From Kitagawia praeruptora (lineage: Eukaryota; Streptophyta; Magnoliopsida; Apiales; Apiaceae), in assembly GCA_037693485.1 (NCBI GenBank), contig CM075346.1, forward strand, positions 97,322,501-97,386,500: DNA of 64,000 bases, given 5' to 3'. Positions 1 through 11,323 of the stretch are shown piece by piece. The position numbers and the translations under genes are program-made. The notes beneath the pieces are model-generated. The model was not told the origin of the DNA. It did not search any database and saw only the letters and a program-made list of their open reading frames with translations. Positions within the stretch are counted from its first letter, which is position 1; every line of letters begins with the position of its first letter.

Positions 1-1232
1 TAGTATTTTTCTTTATCTCGAGCATGTTCTACGTATGTCTCTGTAGAAATCATGTATGTTAATTAAGATGCTACCATGTATTATATGAATTTATGCTTTA
101 AAGTGTCACAATTGACTTTTATTTTATTAGTTGCCATGAGTCAGTCTGATAGCTAGGATATCATGCATAGCTATTGATATTATTATATTAATTAGTTGGT
201 TAATTTATGTGTAAAATTGCATGTTAAAGTGAAATTCTTTGGTGGTGTTTTTGTAAATTCTGCAATATGCACCTTTATGAATTATTTGGTCACGATTTCT
301 GGCCTGGTTTTGTTTTAAAAATTTTGGTTAATTTAATTGAATGCAATGAGTATGTTTTTAGACTCTGGCACTGTTATATGATTTTAAACAAGTGACTGAT
401 TGCTTTGTAATGAATAAAAGATTAATTGTTTTCTGTTTATTTATTTAAATTTTAAGATTTGTTCGTATATTAACATTGATCGCTTTCGAGGTAAGTGACT
501 TTTCGTTGCTCACTATTATTATGAAATCTGTTTTATTCTGTTTCAAAATATCTGTTTGATTTGGTTATCGAAATTGTGATATCGAAAATTGATTTTAGAA
601 AAGAAAGAATTATTTTAGAATTCCCCAGTTTTAGTTGCGTATCGAATCATAGAATCCGGTCACTGGATAGTGTGACATATAGAATCATAGAACTAGTTTA
701 CGCATGTTCCGGAACACATAGATACGTAAACTGGCCCCCATCGAACATAGAACCGTGTCACTGGTATAGTGTGACCGTAATTTAGAACTGTGGGAATAAA
801 ATGTGATTTTACTGTTTTGATTTTTGTATCGATTTAAAGTTTCAGAAATTTTGTTCTCTTGTAAAAATATTGTTTTGAGCCGTTGGGCGATGGTTACTTG
901 CTGGGCTTCGCAGCTCATTGTTTTAATATGTTTCAGGTTCGGACTTTTGGAAGCTTATTAAGATTAAAGATGTGGACTGTGTGGATTTCGTGCTAATTGA
1001 TTTAGATGCCATTATAGAAAAAGACTTCTCGGATTATTGAATAAATTTTTAGTACTTTATTAGATATTGAAATATTGGATTTGTGGAGCTGCGTCTCCGA
1101 TTTGATGATTTTAGAATATTAAATTTGACCGCTGCATTTGACTTTTGTTAATTTTGGATTATTTGGATAAAGAATTCCGGTTATTTAAGTTTCGTATTTA
1201 GAATTAATATCTCGAAAAGTCGGGATGTTACA
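1..1232 (+). repeat. 5' LTR (3' part) of the gag-only element
   Basis: Collinear with 3180-4411. I counted about 8-9 substitutions over 1232 bp (below 1%), for example near positions 138 and 239. About 666 bp of this LTR lie left of the window. The small ORFs at 561-785 and 685-918 recur in the other LTR and look spurious. Confidence 0.93.
659..775. repeat. Cluster of palindromes inside the LTR
   Basis: GTCACTGGATAGTGTGAC (659-676) and GTCACTGGTATAGTGTGAC (757-775) are near-duplicates with GTCAC/GTGAC arms. Between them AGTTTACG (695-702) pairs with CGTAAACT (725-732) around the palindrome GTTCCGGAAC (706-715). The whole block recurs at 3838-3954 in the other LTR. Confidence 0.85.
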
Positions 1233-1234
1233 GT

Positions 1235-1247
1235 TGGTATCAGAGCC
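1235..1247 (+). other. Primer-binding site, tRNA-iMet type
   Basis: TGGTATCAGAGCC begins two bases after the LTR end at 1232. It is the standard complement to the 3' end of plant initiator tRNA-Met and fixes the 5' LTR boundary and the element's orientation. Confidence 0.93.
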
Positions 1248-1440
1248 TAGGTTTTCCTTCGGAGTGTATTAGGTATGGGACTAGTACATTCCCTAGGATG
1301 CAATCCGTATAGGTTTTGGCCTTTAAGTTAGTAAATTATTTTGAATCTAGGGCACTTGTTTGTGTGATTATTTGACTTGTTTGATTTTTATGATTTTGAT
1401 CATTGATTATTAGTCTGGAAGTTTGTCGTTTTTAGAAAAG

Positions 1441-2433
1441 ATGGAGGGAGAAGGCAACAACGGCAACAACAATCAGAATGGTAACAACAATGGTGATGGT
1501 GGGAATGTATTCGACCAGCTAGCTGAGACTCTGGCTACACTCGTGAATCAGCAACCCAGGCAACAGAATATCGTCTCTCAGTTCAAGCGTTTGAACCCGC
1601 CAACTTTCTATGGGGCGACTGATCCGGCCATAGTCGAGATGTGGATACAGGAGATGGAAAAAGCTTTCGGACTTCTCGGTAGCAATGAGGAGCAAAAGGT
1701 CACCTTAGCTGTGTATCAATTGCAAGGAAGTGCTTACGACTGGTGGCTCATGGAGAAGAGAAAGAACGAAACTGCAACCACTGAGGGAGATCCTGAACCA
1801 TACACATGGGCAAAGTTCAAGAAGGCATTAGAAGATAAGTACTTTCCGAGAACAGTTCGTCTACAAAAGGAGCGGGACTTCATTCGGCTCGAGCAAGGTG
1901 GAAAGACTGTTACCGAATATGAAGCGGAATTTGCAAAGCTCTCGAAGTATGCGCCGACCTTAGTGGCAGATGAAAGCAGCCGGGCAAGAAGATTGGAAGA
2001 GGGACTTCGACCCGAGATCAGGAATTCGGTGGCGTCTTTTGAACTTCAGACGTACGAGGCTGTGCTCAACAAGGCTTTGGTAATCGAGAGAGGCCTAGCT
2101 GAATCTGAAAAGGCGACAAGCAATTGGAACAAGAAACGGTTCACTCCAACTGGTGGACAATCTTCTCAAGGGGGACCACTCAAGAAACCTTACGTGTATG
2201 ACCGAATGGGAGGACAAGGAAATCAAGATAAGTGCACTAGGTGTGGCGGGAACCATGTTGATACAGAGTGTCGTTGGAACAGAGGTGCGTGCTTTCATTG
2301 CGGTGAAGTCGGACACAGGATTGCTCAATGCCCACATAATCCACCACCAAGGAAAGAAGCAGATAACAAAGATAACAAGACCACTGGACGTGTATTTATG
2401 CTCACGGAAAGTCGCGCGAACAATCGTAATTAA
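1441..2433 (+). CDS. gag: Retrotransposon Gag protein (330 aa)
   Basis: Ty3/gypsy capsid/nucleocapsid protein, which forms the particle that packages element RNA. The ATG at 1441 is chosen because the six in-frame codons before it contain no other ATG. Residues 1-22 are rich in N and G. Residues about 45-230 form a typical retrotransposon gag domain (motifs PPTFYGATDP, AYDWWL, KYFPRTVR, RLEEGLRPEIR). Two zinc knuckles follow: CTRCGGNHVDTEC, which is one residue short (CX2CX3HX4C), and CFHCGEVGHRIAQC, which is canonical CX2CX4HX4C. The ORF stops with TAA where protease would begin in an autonomous chromovirus. I see no internal stop or frameshift, so Gag may still be made. Confidence 0.9.
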   Translation: MEGEGNNGNNNQNGNNNGDGGNVFDQLAETLATLVNQQPRQQNIVSQFKRLNPPTFYGATDPAIVEMWIQEMEKAFGLLGSNEEQKVTLAVYQLQGSAYDWWLMEKRKNETATTEGDPEPYTWAKFKKALEDKYFPRTVRLQKERDFIRLEQGGKTVTEYEAEFAKLSKYAPTLVADESSRARRLEEGLRPEIRNSVASFELQTYEAVLNKALVIERGLAESEKATSNWNKKRFTPTGGQSSQGGPLKKPYVYDRMGGQGNQDKCTRCGGNHVDTECRWNRGACFHCGEVGHRIAQCPHNPPPRKEADNKDNKTTGRVFMLTESRANNRN

Positions 2434-2500
2434 GGTATGATTTCTTTTCACTTGTAACTTATTTGATTATATTTTGTGAATTTGGGGACCAAATTCTTTT

Positions 2501-2513
2501 AAGGAGGGGAGTA
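2501..2513 (+). other. Polypurine tract of the gag-only element
   Basis: AAGGAGGGGAGTA directly precedes the LTR start TGTAAAA at 2514, the position expected for the plus-strand primer. Confidence 0.88.
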
Positions 2514-4411
2514 TGTAAAATCCGTAATTTTATTTTTAATTTTAAAATTAGATATTAGATTTTAAAGTAATGTTTAATTAGATATTTATTTTATTTAGAA
2601 AATTCTAGAATTCTAAAGGATAAGATTCGTTATATTTGGAAAGAAGAGTGAGAATAATTTAGTCAATCGATATCATTTTAATTAAGTTAATTATGTGTGT
2701 TAAAATCTTTTATTTAAAGAATTACTTGGAGAGGTATAGAAATTTAAGAGGCAAGTTTTGTAGTTACTTAATTTATTTAGGGTTTTAATGAGCCTATATA
2801 AGAAACCATTAGATTGTAAACGTACAGAAATTCATTCGCCGACGAGGTGTGTTCCTTTTCTTTATTTTGTGTACTTATTCGTTCGATCATGCTTAAATGC
2901 TAATTGTTTTTTTATGCCTGCATGTATAACTATAGTTAGTGCATGTATAAGGTTCTTGTGTTCATTTGATAATGATATATAGCTTGATTATTAATAGCAT
3001 GATGTTAGTATATTAGTATTTATTATACATGAATTGTCTATGGCCTTCATGTGTATTTTATTTGCTTATAACCATGCGAGCTGTAGAATTTTAATTACGT
3101 GCGTATGATCTTTTATTATTGCAAAATTTTAGGTTCAATAATTTAAATCATATATTTGTCTAGATGTGCTGTTAATTACTAGTATTTTTCTTTATCTCGA
3201 GCATGTTCTACGTATGTCTCTGTAGAAATCATGTATGTTAATTAAGATGCTACCATGTATTATATGAATTTATGCTTTAAAGTGTCACAATTGACTTTTA
3301 TTTTATTAGTTGCCATGCGTCAGTCTGATAGCTAGGATATCATGCATAGCTATTGATATTATTATATTAATTAGTTGGTTAATTTATGTGTAAAATTGCA
3401 TGTTAAAGTGAAATTCTTCGGTGGTGTTTTTGTAAATTCTGCAATATGCACCTTTATGAATTATTTGGTCACGATTTCTGGCCTGGTTTTGTTTTAAAAA
3501 TTTTGGTTAATTTAATTGAATGCAATGAGTATGTTTTTAGACTCTGGCACTGTTATATGATTTTAAACAAGTGACTGATTGCTTTGTAATGAATAAAAGA
3601 TTAATTGTTTTCTGTTTATTTATTTAAATTTTAGGATTTGTTCGTATATTAACATTGATCGCTTTCGAGGTAAGTGACTTTTCGTTGCTCACTATTATTA
3701 TGAAATCTGTTTTATTATGTTTCAAAATATCTGTTTGATTTGGTTATCGAAATTGTGATATCGAAAATTGATTTTAGAAAAGAAAGAATTATTTTAGAAT
3801 TCCCCAGTTTTAGTTGCGTATCGAATCATAGAATCCGGTCACTGGATAGTGTGACATATAGAATCATAGAACTAGTTTACGCATGTTCCGGAACACATAG
3901 ATACGTAAACTGGCCCCCATCGAACATAGAACCGTGTCACTGGTATAGTGTGACCGTAATTTAGAACTGTGGGAATAAAATGTGATTTTACTGTTTTGAT
4001 TTTTGTATCGATTTAAAGTTTCAGAAATTTTGTTCTCTTTTAAAAATATTGTTTTGAGCCGTTGGGCGATGGTTACTTGCTGGGCTTCGCAGCTCATTGT
4101 TTTAATATGTTTCAGGTTCGAACTTTTGGAAGCTTATTAAGATTAAAGATGTGGACTGTGTGGATTTCGTGCTAATTGATTTAGATGCCATTATAGAAAA
4201 AGACTTCTCGGATTATTGAATAAATTTTCAATACTTTATTAGATATTGAAATATTGGATTTGTGGAGCTGCGTCTCCGATTTGATGATTTTAGAATATTA
4301 AATTTGACCGCTGCATTTGACTTTTGTTAATTTTGGATTATTTGGATAAAGAATTCCGGTTATTTAAGTTTCGTATTTAGAATTAATATCTCGAAAAGTC
4401 GGGATGTTACA
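2514..4411 (+). repeat. 3' LTR (complete, 1898 bp) of the gag-only element
   Basis: Bounded by TG at 2514 and CA at 4410-4411. It carries a dense block of inverted repeats at about 3838-3954 (the copy of 659-775). Downstream sequence at 4412 switches directly to a Copia coding region. Confidence 0.93.
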
Positions 4412-6516
4412 TGAAGCATATGGGTCTTCCTCTCTCTGAAGAATCTTCCACCCCAAAGGTCACTTCTAAAGCCTCTGTGCCTGACAACAAGCCTAAGGGG
4501 GAGAAGAGGACAAGGAATTCAAATACTAAGGGGGAGAAACCCAAGGAAAAAGGGATAAAGTTAAGAGAGGGTGATCACCAAAGGGCAAATAAATCTCCAA
4601 CTCATGTGTCAGGCAAAGGAAAAACAAAGGTTGATGAGCCTCCTACCTCACTGCCAGTTGTTACTCTACCAACTGTGCATGTCATTACTCCTGGTGGCCA
4701 GAAGCAATCTATCACAACCACAGTGGTTGAAGGGAGTATACCATCTGACAAACCTCCATCCTCCATATCTGAAAGTGCCAAGCCTATAGAAGTCAAAGTA
4801 ATTACTGAGGCCAAGCTATAAGAAGTTTCTAACTCAAATGTTTATCATGATAAAGCCTTCTTGGAGTTTCTGAAAGCCACAAGGGAACAGGCTGGTGACA
4901 CTCAGTTCTATCTGAGGGAGTTGAAGGAGCAGATTGACTACATCACTGTCATCCCCAAGAAAGTCAATAATCTATGGTTCAAAGAGATAGTGATGATATC
5001 TAAATCAAAGATATGGCATCTAACATACAAGACTCTACAAGCCCTAAAACACTCAAAGATAGATGCCATACTTGAGCTTATTGAGAAGAGAAATGAGAAC
5101 AACAAAAGTCTGTTTGATGATTTGAGGAATGGCCAACCCTCAAGGCTGCCAGAAGTGATCAAGAAGCCATGGACAATCATCTATCAGTCTGGCACCAAAA
5201 TTGAAGACATCAAGCAATTGGTCATTCCCCATGATCTCACTTCTCGAAATCACAGACTGGTCATTGCTATCATTGATCAACTACAGAAGAAGGTTGGAAC
5301 CAGAAATGCTGAAGAAATTGAAGCACTGCACATTCTCAGATCTTTTATAGCAACTGGTGAAACTCCAGAGAGGGCTCAACCTAGGAGAAATAAGGATGAT
5401 GACTCTGAAGACAAAAGTGATGGGAGGAGGAGACATCACAGGAGAGATAAGAGTGTTGAAGATGAGAAGAAGAAGAAGGATGACAAGAATAAGAAAGATG
5501 GTGATGACCAAGGAAAAGTCTATGAGAGGAAAATTGGAAAATAGCAAGCCTTAGGCATTGCTAGCAGTAACCTCACCACAACACAAGGCTCTGAGTCTAG
5601 GGTGAATACTGTTAGTAATGACCTACCAAAATCTGATTCGATGGCTTCTGTAACTGTTTTGCCACCTCAAGAAGAGGAGAAGATTCAAGTCAAGAAACCA
5701 TGTGTATGTTTCAGAAAGCAAACTGCTAATGGAATACTACTATGGTCTACTAACAAGGGTCATAAGTTTCTGCCTAGCAATCATTCAAGGAGGAGTAAAT
5801 TTAAGCATGCTGCAAGAAGGGTGAAGATATCGAAGTCAAAGGCACTGACAATAATTCCAGGATTGAACCTACCACCTCTGGATGAAATCTATGATGAAGA
5901 CCAACTGCAGTTCATATGGGCTCAAAGAATCTATCATGTTGCCATTGTTGATGACTTTCTTGAAATAAAATATACTGATGGAAGACAGAAGAAATTCATA
6001 CAAGGAACATGTCAGCACTTGGGCAAGCTATATGACATAGAAAGAATAATTGCAATGTTGGATTCTGAAGACAGAGTGGAAAGGGTATGGAAGCTGGAGT
6101 TAATTGACTTTGTCAAAATGAAGAGAGATCACCAGGTAGAAATGAGAAAGAACAGTGAGGAGCTACTAAAGAAAAGGGAGGAGGAGTTTGCTGCAATGGA
6201 AACTAAGGCTGATGAATTGAGAGCTATGGGTCTGTGTAGAGTCAAGTTTAATCCTTACATCATTGAGTACAAGAAATATGGTAGAAATGTAAAGATTAGA
6301 ATGGACTACATCAGTTCCTATTCTGAGAAACAGCTGAATGAAGTACTTAAGGATTTATCAGGCTCCCCTCTAATTGAAGAACTCACTGCAATGGAAGACA
6401 TTATTCTTGCCATGGAGGAAAATGCAAAGAAGAAAGCCAAAGAAGCTGAGGAGAAAATGAAAAATTAGAATCTGCAAGCCAAAGTTCAAGAGATGAATCC
6501 AAAAGGATATGGCTAG
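4412..6516 (+). pseudogene. Extra (env-like position) ORF of the Copia element, broken
   Basis: Three open stretches (4411-4821, 4861-5544, 5602-6468) are all in the same frame and separated only by in-frame stops: TAA at 4819-4821, TAG at 5542-5544 and TAG at 6466-6468. The frame finally closes at tandem TAG TAG (6514-6519). They read as one protein that has acquired stops. The product is hydrophilic, with K/E/D-rich stretches around 5380-5520 and a charged helix-prone C-terminus (6110-6460). I see no signal peptide or membrane segment, so the label env-like refers to position only. The 5' end is cut off by the insertion at 4411. Function unknown. Confidence 0.7.
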
Positions 6517-6652
6517 TAGTTTCTCATAACTTGTAAGAACACTTCTATGTACTTTCCTCAATCAATCTACATACCTGTACTGTTAAAGTTTTATCTTTAT
6601 ATATGTTAGGCTTGTTATCAGACATGAAATTGTGACTAAGGGTCTCACTCAC

Positions 6653-6666
6653 AATTTGGGGGAGAT
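6653..6666 (+). other. Polypurine tract of the Copia element
   Basis: AATTTGGGGGAGAT immediately precedes the LTR start TGTTAG at 6667. Confidence 0.85.
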
Positions 6667-7959
6667 TGTTAGTTACAGAGGCATGCCTGTATACATCTAA
6701 TAACAAGCCTAATTGTTTGTAATGCTTTGCATTACTTACATGACCTCTTAACTGAGGGAACCTCTAGTTGTAGAGTTTCTGTTTGTATTGTACTTGTAGT
6801 AGGCATCAAATCCTAGTTGTGTAACTGTGCTTATAGAGTCTAGAATAATGCTTGAAAGAAGTTCCAAGGTTCATGCCTCAAGCAAGAAGATAAAGACTGT
6901 CAAATAATCACAGTTGGGATTTGAAGAAATGAAGAATTTGCCTAAGTACCAATTCGAGAAGTATATTTGTCTATTCGATAAGTCCAGCATTCGAGAAGTC
7001 AGGGATTCGATATCTCAAGACACTATTCGATATCTCTGAATACACTGTTCGATATCTCATTCGATACCTCAGAGATTCGATATGTCTATGTACTCTATTC
7101 GAGAACTCAGGAAGTCAACAAGTCAAAGTAGTATTCGAGTTCTCAAGGAGTCAACAAGTCAAAGTTCCATTTGATATCTCAAGGACTCAGAAAGCTATTC
7201 GATATCTCAAGGATTCGACAAGTCAAGTGTTCTATTCGACAACTCAAGGAATCCTGAAGAAAAGAGCTATTCGAGAAGTAATTCGATATGTCAATATAAC
7301 AGTGTTCGAGAACTCAGAGTTATCGATCAAGTCAATTCTAGTTCTCGAATCACTTACTTAGTCACTTCTCGAATACATTCTTGGAGACAAAATACTGAAG
7401 AAATTGTACAAGTCAGAAACCTGCAACAAGCCAATGCACTTTATGGACCACAATCTGTAACGTGCTCTAGAAAGCCTACAAGGAAGCTTGGAGAGATATA
7501 GAAGAGACAAGGGGCTAAAGAAGTGGATCTGAACAGGCTTTGCAAAGTCAAATCTGTAACCGTTTGGACACTTACTCAAAAAGGATAGACAGATTAGAAA
7601 GTAATTTGTTCAGCTACCTTATTTGTAGTAAGTAGGGTGTATCCATGTTCTATAAGGATACAGCCTCACTTCCTTAGTCATTAACTTTGTAACTTTGTGA
7701 GTCAAGTTTTTCATTCACTACAAGCTGTATCTCTCTGAGAAAAACGAAGCTGAGAATACTATCATTTGTATTCACAGATTGTAGCAACCTTTATCTAATA
7801 ATACATTAGATTAAAGTGATATTGTGTCTTGTGTTGTTCTTTATCCGCACCTTCACTCTTGCACACACAAACACTCATTGGCTACATAGACTCGATCAAA
7901 GGAAAGTTCAAGAATCCATTCACCCCCCTGTATTCTTTTAACGTATTCAATACTCAACA
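6667..7959 (+). repeat. 3' LTR of the Copia element (1293 bp) with a TTCGA-motif array
   Basis: Runs from TGTTAGTTAC to TACTCAACA, preceded by a polypurine tract. The C-run at 7922-7928 near the 3' end is typical of Copia LTRs. Between about 6950 and 7375 there are many degenerate copies of ATTCGATATCTC and ATTCGAGAA. The palindrome-type core TTCnnGAA occurs at 6953, 6990, 7098, 7270, 7305, 7342 and 7366. The partner LTR is outside the window. Confidence 0.8.
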
Positions 7960-8489
7960 GCCCTCTACTAGTCATACCATCTTATGACATGACTAAGTTT
8001 CAAGCATGTGCTTCCGAGTCACAAAATGTAAAATAAAACTGTTAAATATTAACTCTACTCGTGCACGGATGAGAGGTCGACCAAAAAATTGTCCAAAGAC
8101 TTTACTTATCAATCACTCATCTTCTTGTTGTCAGTACCCGATTTTTTATGTACCATAGCTCAAAGACGATTTTTCGGTTCATATATTGGCATTATCATGG
8201 CCCGGTAGTGCAGTGATTTGTTCATATGATTTGTAAGAATATATCATTGATCTTGATCGGATCGATTTGATCAAATTGGTCCCTCAAATACCTTATCAAC
8301 TAATCATGAAGTTAAGGTAGTTAGGATTACAACTGATCAATTTTTATTTTTTATCTCCGAGTGATCATCGTTGTTGTTCCATTTTCTCAAACAGTAGCCT
8401 CATGAAAAATATAACATATATTGCCTACCAATGAAAGAATTTCAGCTCACAACAGTCCACTCTTGATAATTTTATGACAGATTACTTTC
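7960..8489. other. No recognisable gene
   Basis: Unique-looking, moderately AT-rich sequence between the Copia LTR and the hAT remnant. I see no ORF, repeat or RNA gene in it. Confidence 0.5.
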
Positions 8490-9037
8490 TTGTTCTTGTT
8501 GATTTGGCACTTTCTCAAATGAGGATTAAATTTGAATAAATGGAACTTTTTGAATCAGTATTTGATTTTTTTTATGCATCCTGATTGATTTCTTTGGATG
8601 ACGAAGGCTTGAAAAATTGATGTTAATTTGAAACTTGAAAAATCTTTGACACATGGTGATGAATGTGATATTGATGCAAATTGTTTACATGCAAAGTTAC
8701 AAATTTTGCAAGAGATGCTTCCAAGTACCGTATATGAATATGAAATTGCATGAAACTCTATTAATATTTTAGAGTTTGTAAGAAGATGGAAATATTTTGA
8801 AATATTTTGATTGCTTATAGGATCTTGTTAACCATCCCTATTACTGTGAAATCAGCTGAAAAAAATTTTTCGAAGCTAAAATTAATTAAATCTCATTTGC
8901 GTACAAGCATGACACAAGATAAGTTGAATGGATTATCGGTTTTGAGCATCGAGAAAAATATGATGAAATATATTGATGTCGAGCATATGATTGATGACTT
9001 TGCTTCTAAAAATGCAAGAAGAAATCATTTTAGATAA
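8490..9037 (+). pseudogene. Decayed hAT transposase, C-terminal remnant
   Basis: The 76-codon open stretch ending at 9037 has the signature of the hAT dimerisation region: a short IAYRILLTIPITV segment, then SAEKNFSKLKLIKSHLRTSM, then a KLNGLSVLSIE segment. This matches plant hAT-like proteins with a TTF-type zinc finger. Upstream, from about 8490, fragments such as MRIKFE and MELFESVFDFF read in broken frames interrupted by stops, so more of the transposase is present but decayed. I could not find terminal inverted repeats. Not functional. Confidence 0.75.
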
Positions 9038-9573
9038 GATTAAAGTTTACAAATCATATTTTTGCATGTGTTCGCAACACAATTAATGTACCAGTAGTAC
9101 TTCAGTGACTTGTTTCTGTATTTATAGTGATTATTATGAAATGCTATCTTTTTATACCATATTCTAGATTACAAGAAATTTTTGTTTTTAATTGTCAATT
9201 TTAATTTTTTTGAAAAAGGACCAAAAAAAATTTCCACACTAAACCCGCAAAATCCTAGATCCTAATTAATAAGAGATGTTTGTCTAAGTATTATCAAATA
9301 TTCCAACAAAGATACAAAATTTGAATCTTAGTAACATCATATTAAATGGATTTTTTTTTAAAATGCTCATGGTGCAAAAAAAAACAAAAATGTAGTATAA
9401 CCTTACATGGAACATGAAATTCAAATTTTGTAATCTGAATTGTAACTATTTTGAACCTGCGCTGCAAGCCTGCAATCTTATATGAAACTTTTATCGTATT
9501 TTTATTTTTTTTTAAAACATGGATATTTTTGAAAATTTCCCAAGCTTTTTAAGGTTTAGATCGTAATAACGAT
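9038..9573. other. AT-rich stretch without features
   Basis: Contains A- and T-runs but no ORF or repeat that I recognise. Confidence 0.5.
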
Positions 9574-11320
9574 CACTACAAAGGCTAAATGTGACCAAAT
9601 AAATTTGATCGCGGCTAAATTCGATCGACCAAATTCGAACGTTTTCGGTCGAAATCAAAACTGGTCGAATTTAACCGAAAACGGTCGAAATTAGTAGCTA
9701 CTAAATTCAACCGTTATTTTTGTTCGGTCGAATTTAGCACCACCAAAAAAGGGGGAAAAGTCCCGCACATAATATTTTGGGACATGCTAAATTCGATCGA
9801 ATGTGGTCGAATTTAGCGGGGAGCGGAAAATTTGCCGCCCAAATTTTTTTTTTGAATGTGATCAAAATTTGGTCGAATTTATAAATAGGGCGAATTCTGT
9901 CAAATATAAAATATGACAAAAAATGGTCGAATTTACCCACATTAAATTTACCAAATTTGGTCGAATTAATAAATGTGACTAAATTCAATTGAATTTATTA
10001 TTTTCAGAAATTTAAAAAATATAATTAAATATTTAAATGTTTGTACACATCATGAAAAAATATTTATAAATACAAGGATAACATTATTCATATGTATAAA
10101 TTTAGTTTGTGCATAAAAAATATTAATATGATAGGAGAAAGTTAAATTTTTATTTAGTAGATTGTCTAAATAAATTAAATAAGTATCTAATTAGTTTAAA
10201 AAAATATTATTAAATATTTGTACACGTCATGAAAAAATATTTATAAATACAAGGATATCATTATTTATATGTATAAATTTAGTTTGTGTGTAATAAATAT
10301 TCATATGATAGGAGAAAGTTGAATTTTTATTTAGTTGATTATCTAAATAAATATCTAATTAGTTTGAAAAAATACAAAAAACTTATGAGGATATTGGAAA
10401 TACATATTGTATATAACCAAAATTAATCTTCAAAACTTTTGAGGGAATTATATAAATTAATCTTCAAAAATTCATATCTCTCAATCTACTCATCCAAAAT
10501 TAATGATTTAAATATGTATGTGTTCTACAAATCGAGCTCTATACATTGATATAAATATTTTCTGATTTCGAACAATTATTTTTCCTGGTAATATTTGGAG
10601 TTTAATTAAATTCGAAGGTTTAATGGAATTTTTGATGATTTTGAGCTTGCAAAGTTGTATATCGATGCTTGTTTATGCTTAGATATTAATTTCATAATTT
10701 TCTGGGCACTTTTTATTTCGTCGAAAAACTCTCGAGGTAACCGGATTTTAGTTCCGGTGATCATGTTCTTGGTATATATGTAGTATGCATGAGAACCAAA
10801 ATGTAAATTATATTCTAGTGCTAATTAGCAGATTTTTGAGCAGCAGATTCTGTTGTTTTTTTTTATAAAAACTGGTGCAAATTAAATTCGACTGAATTTG
10901 GTCGAATTTAGCATATAAATTTGACTATATTCGGTAAAATTGAGGGTACTAAAATCGACTAAATTTGATCGAATTTAGTACACTTCGGGCGCCAAATTTT
11001 AAAATTTTGAATTTTTCAGCAAAAATTTGAAATTTTCAGAATTTTAGAATTTTTGGTCAAATTTATAATTCGATCGAAAACGGTCGAATTTAGTACTATC
11101 AATTTCGACCGAATTTGGTCATATTTATCTTAAATTCGATTGCATTATTCAGTCGAATTTATCCTAAATTCGATCGTATTAATAAATTTGACCAGTTTAA
11201 ATATGAACAACAGAAATTCGGTCGAATTTAGCTAAATTTGACCGATATCGGTATATCGGTCGAATTTAGATAAATTCGACCGAAAAAATTTGACCACATT
11301 TAGCCGTTTTTCTTTTAGTG
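9574..11320. mobile_element. Non-autonomous CACTA (En/Spm-like) transposon, 1747 bp
   Basis: The left end reads CACTACAAAGGCTAAATGTG and the right end TTTTTCTTTTAGTG, so both termini begin CACTA when read inward. The flanks are GAT (9571-9573) and GAT (11321-11323), the 3-bp target duplication typical of CACTA elements. Both subterminal regions (about 9600-9985 and 10880-11290) carry many copies of GGTCGAATTTA in both orientations, as expected for transposase-binding subterminal repeats. No transposase ORF is present. The middle is AT-rich and contains a tandem duplication. Confidence 0.92.
10024..10375. repeat. Tandem duplication inside the CACTA element
   Basis: About 178-bp unit present twice, with landmarks TTTGTACACATCATG near 10040 and TTTGTACACGTCATG near 10218. 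The copies have diverged by substitutions and a short indel near 10170. Confidence 0.8.
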
Positions 11321-11323
11321 GAT

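Larger units (their letters stand above)
1..4411 (+). mobile_element. Gag-only LTR retrotransposon (TR-GAG type, chromovirus-derived), left end outside the window
   Basis: Two long direct repeats (1-1232 and 2514-4411, offset 3179) flank only 1281 bp of internal DNA. That internal part holds a tRNA-iMet primer-binding site, a gag ORF and a polypurine tract. The right LTR starts TGTAAAATCC and ends GATGTTACA, giving the inverted termini TGTAA/TTACA. No protease, reverse transcriptase, RNase H or integrase is present. The leader before the right LTR resembles 3' ends of Tekay/Del chromoviruses (family knowledge). Any copy would have to borrow pol from a relative. It lies inside the extra ORF of a Copia element that resumes at 4412. 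The target duplication cannot be checked because the left end is outside the window. Confidence 0.88.
4412..7959 (+). mobile_element. 3' part of a SIRE/Maximus-like Copia retrotransposon
   Basis: Coding sequence (4412-6516), a polypurine tract and an LTR (6667-7959) are in the order expected for the 3' end of a Copia element with an additional ORF after pol. The upstream part, including gag-pol, must lie left of the window beyond the gag-only element inserted at 4411/4412. Assignment to SIRE/Maximus rests on this layout and the long charged coiled-coil-like ORF, not on a pol sequence. Confidence 0.7.

Noticed and set aside
561..918. Short ORFs of 74 and 77 aa on both strands
   Set aside because: They lie entirely in the LTR, are repeated at 3740-4097 and have no domain or codon signal.
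2095..2451. Antisense ORF of 118 aa and sense ORF of 95 aa over gag
   Set aside because: Shadow frames of the gag ORF.
4412..6516. True envelope gene of a retrovirus-like element
   Set aside because: No signal peptide, transmembrane helix or cleavage motif is visible; only the position after pol is env-like.
8160..8290. Possible RNA gene near CCCGGTAGTGCAGTG
   Set aside because: A single A-box-like word without a B box or stable fold.
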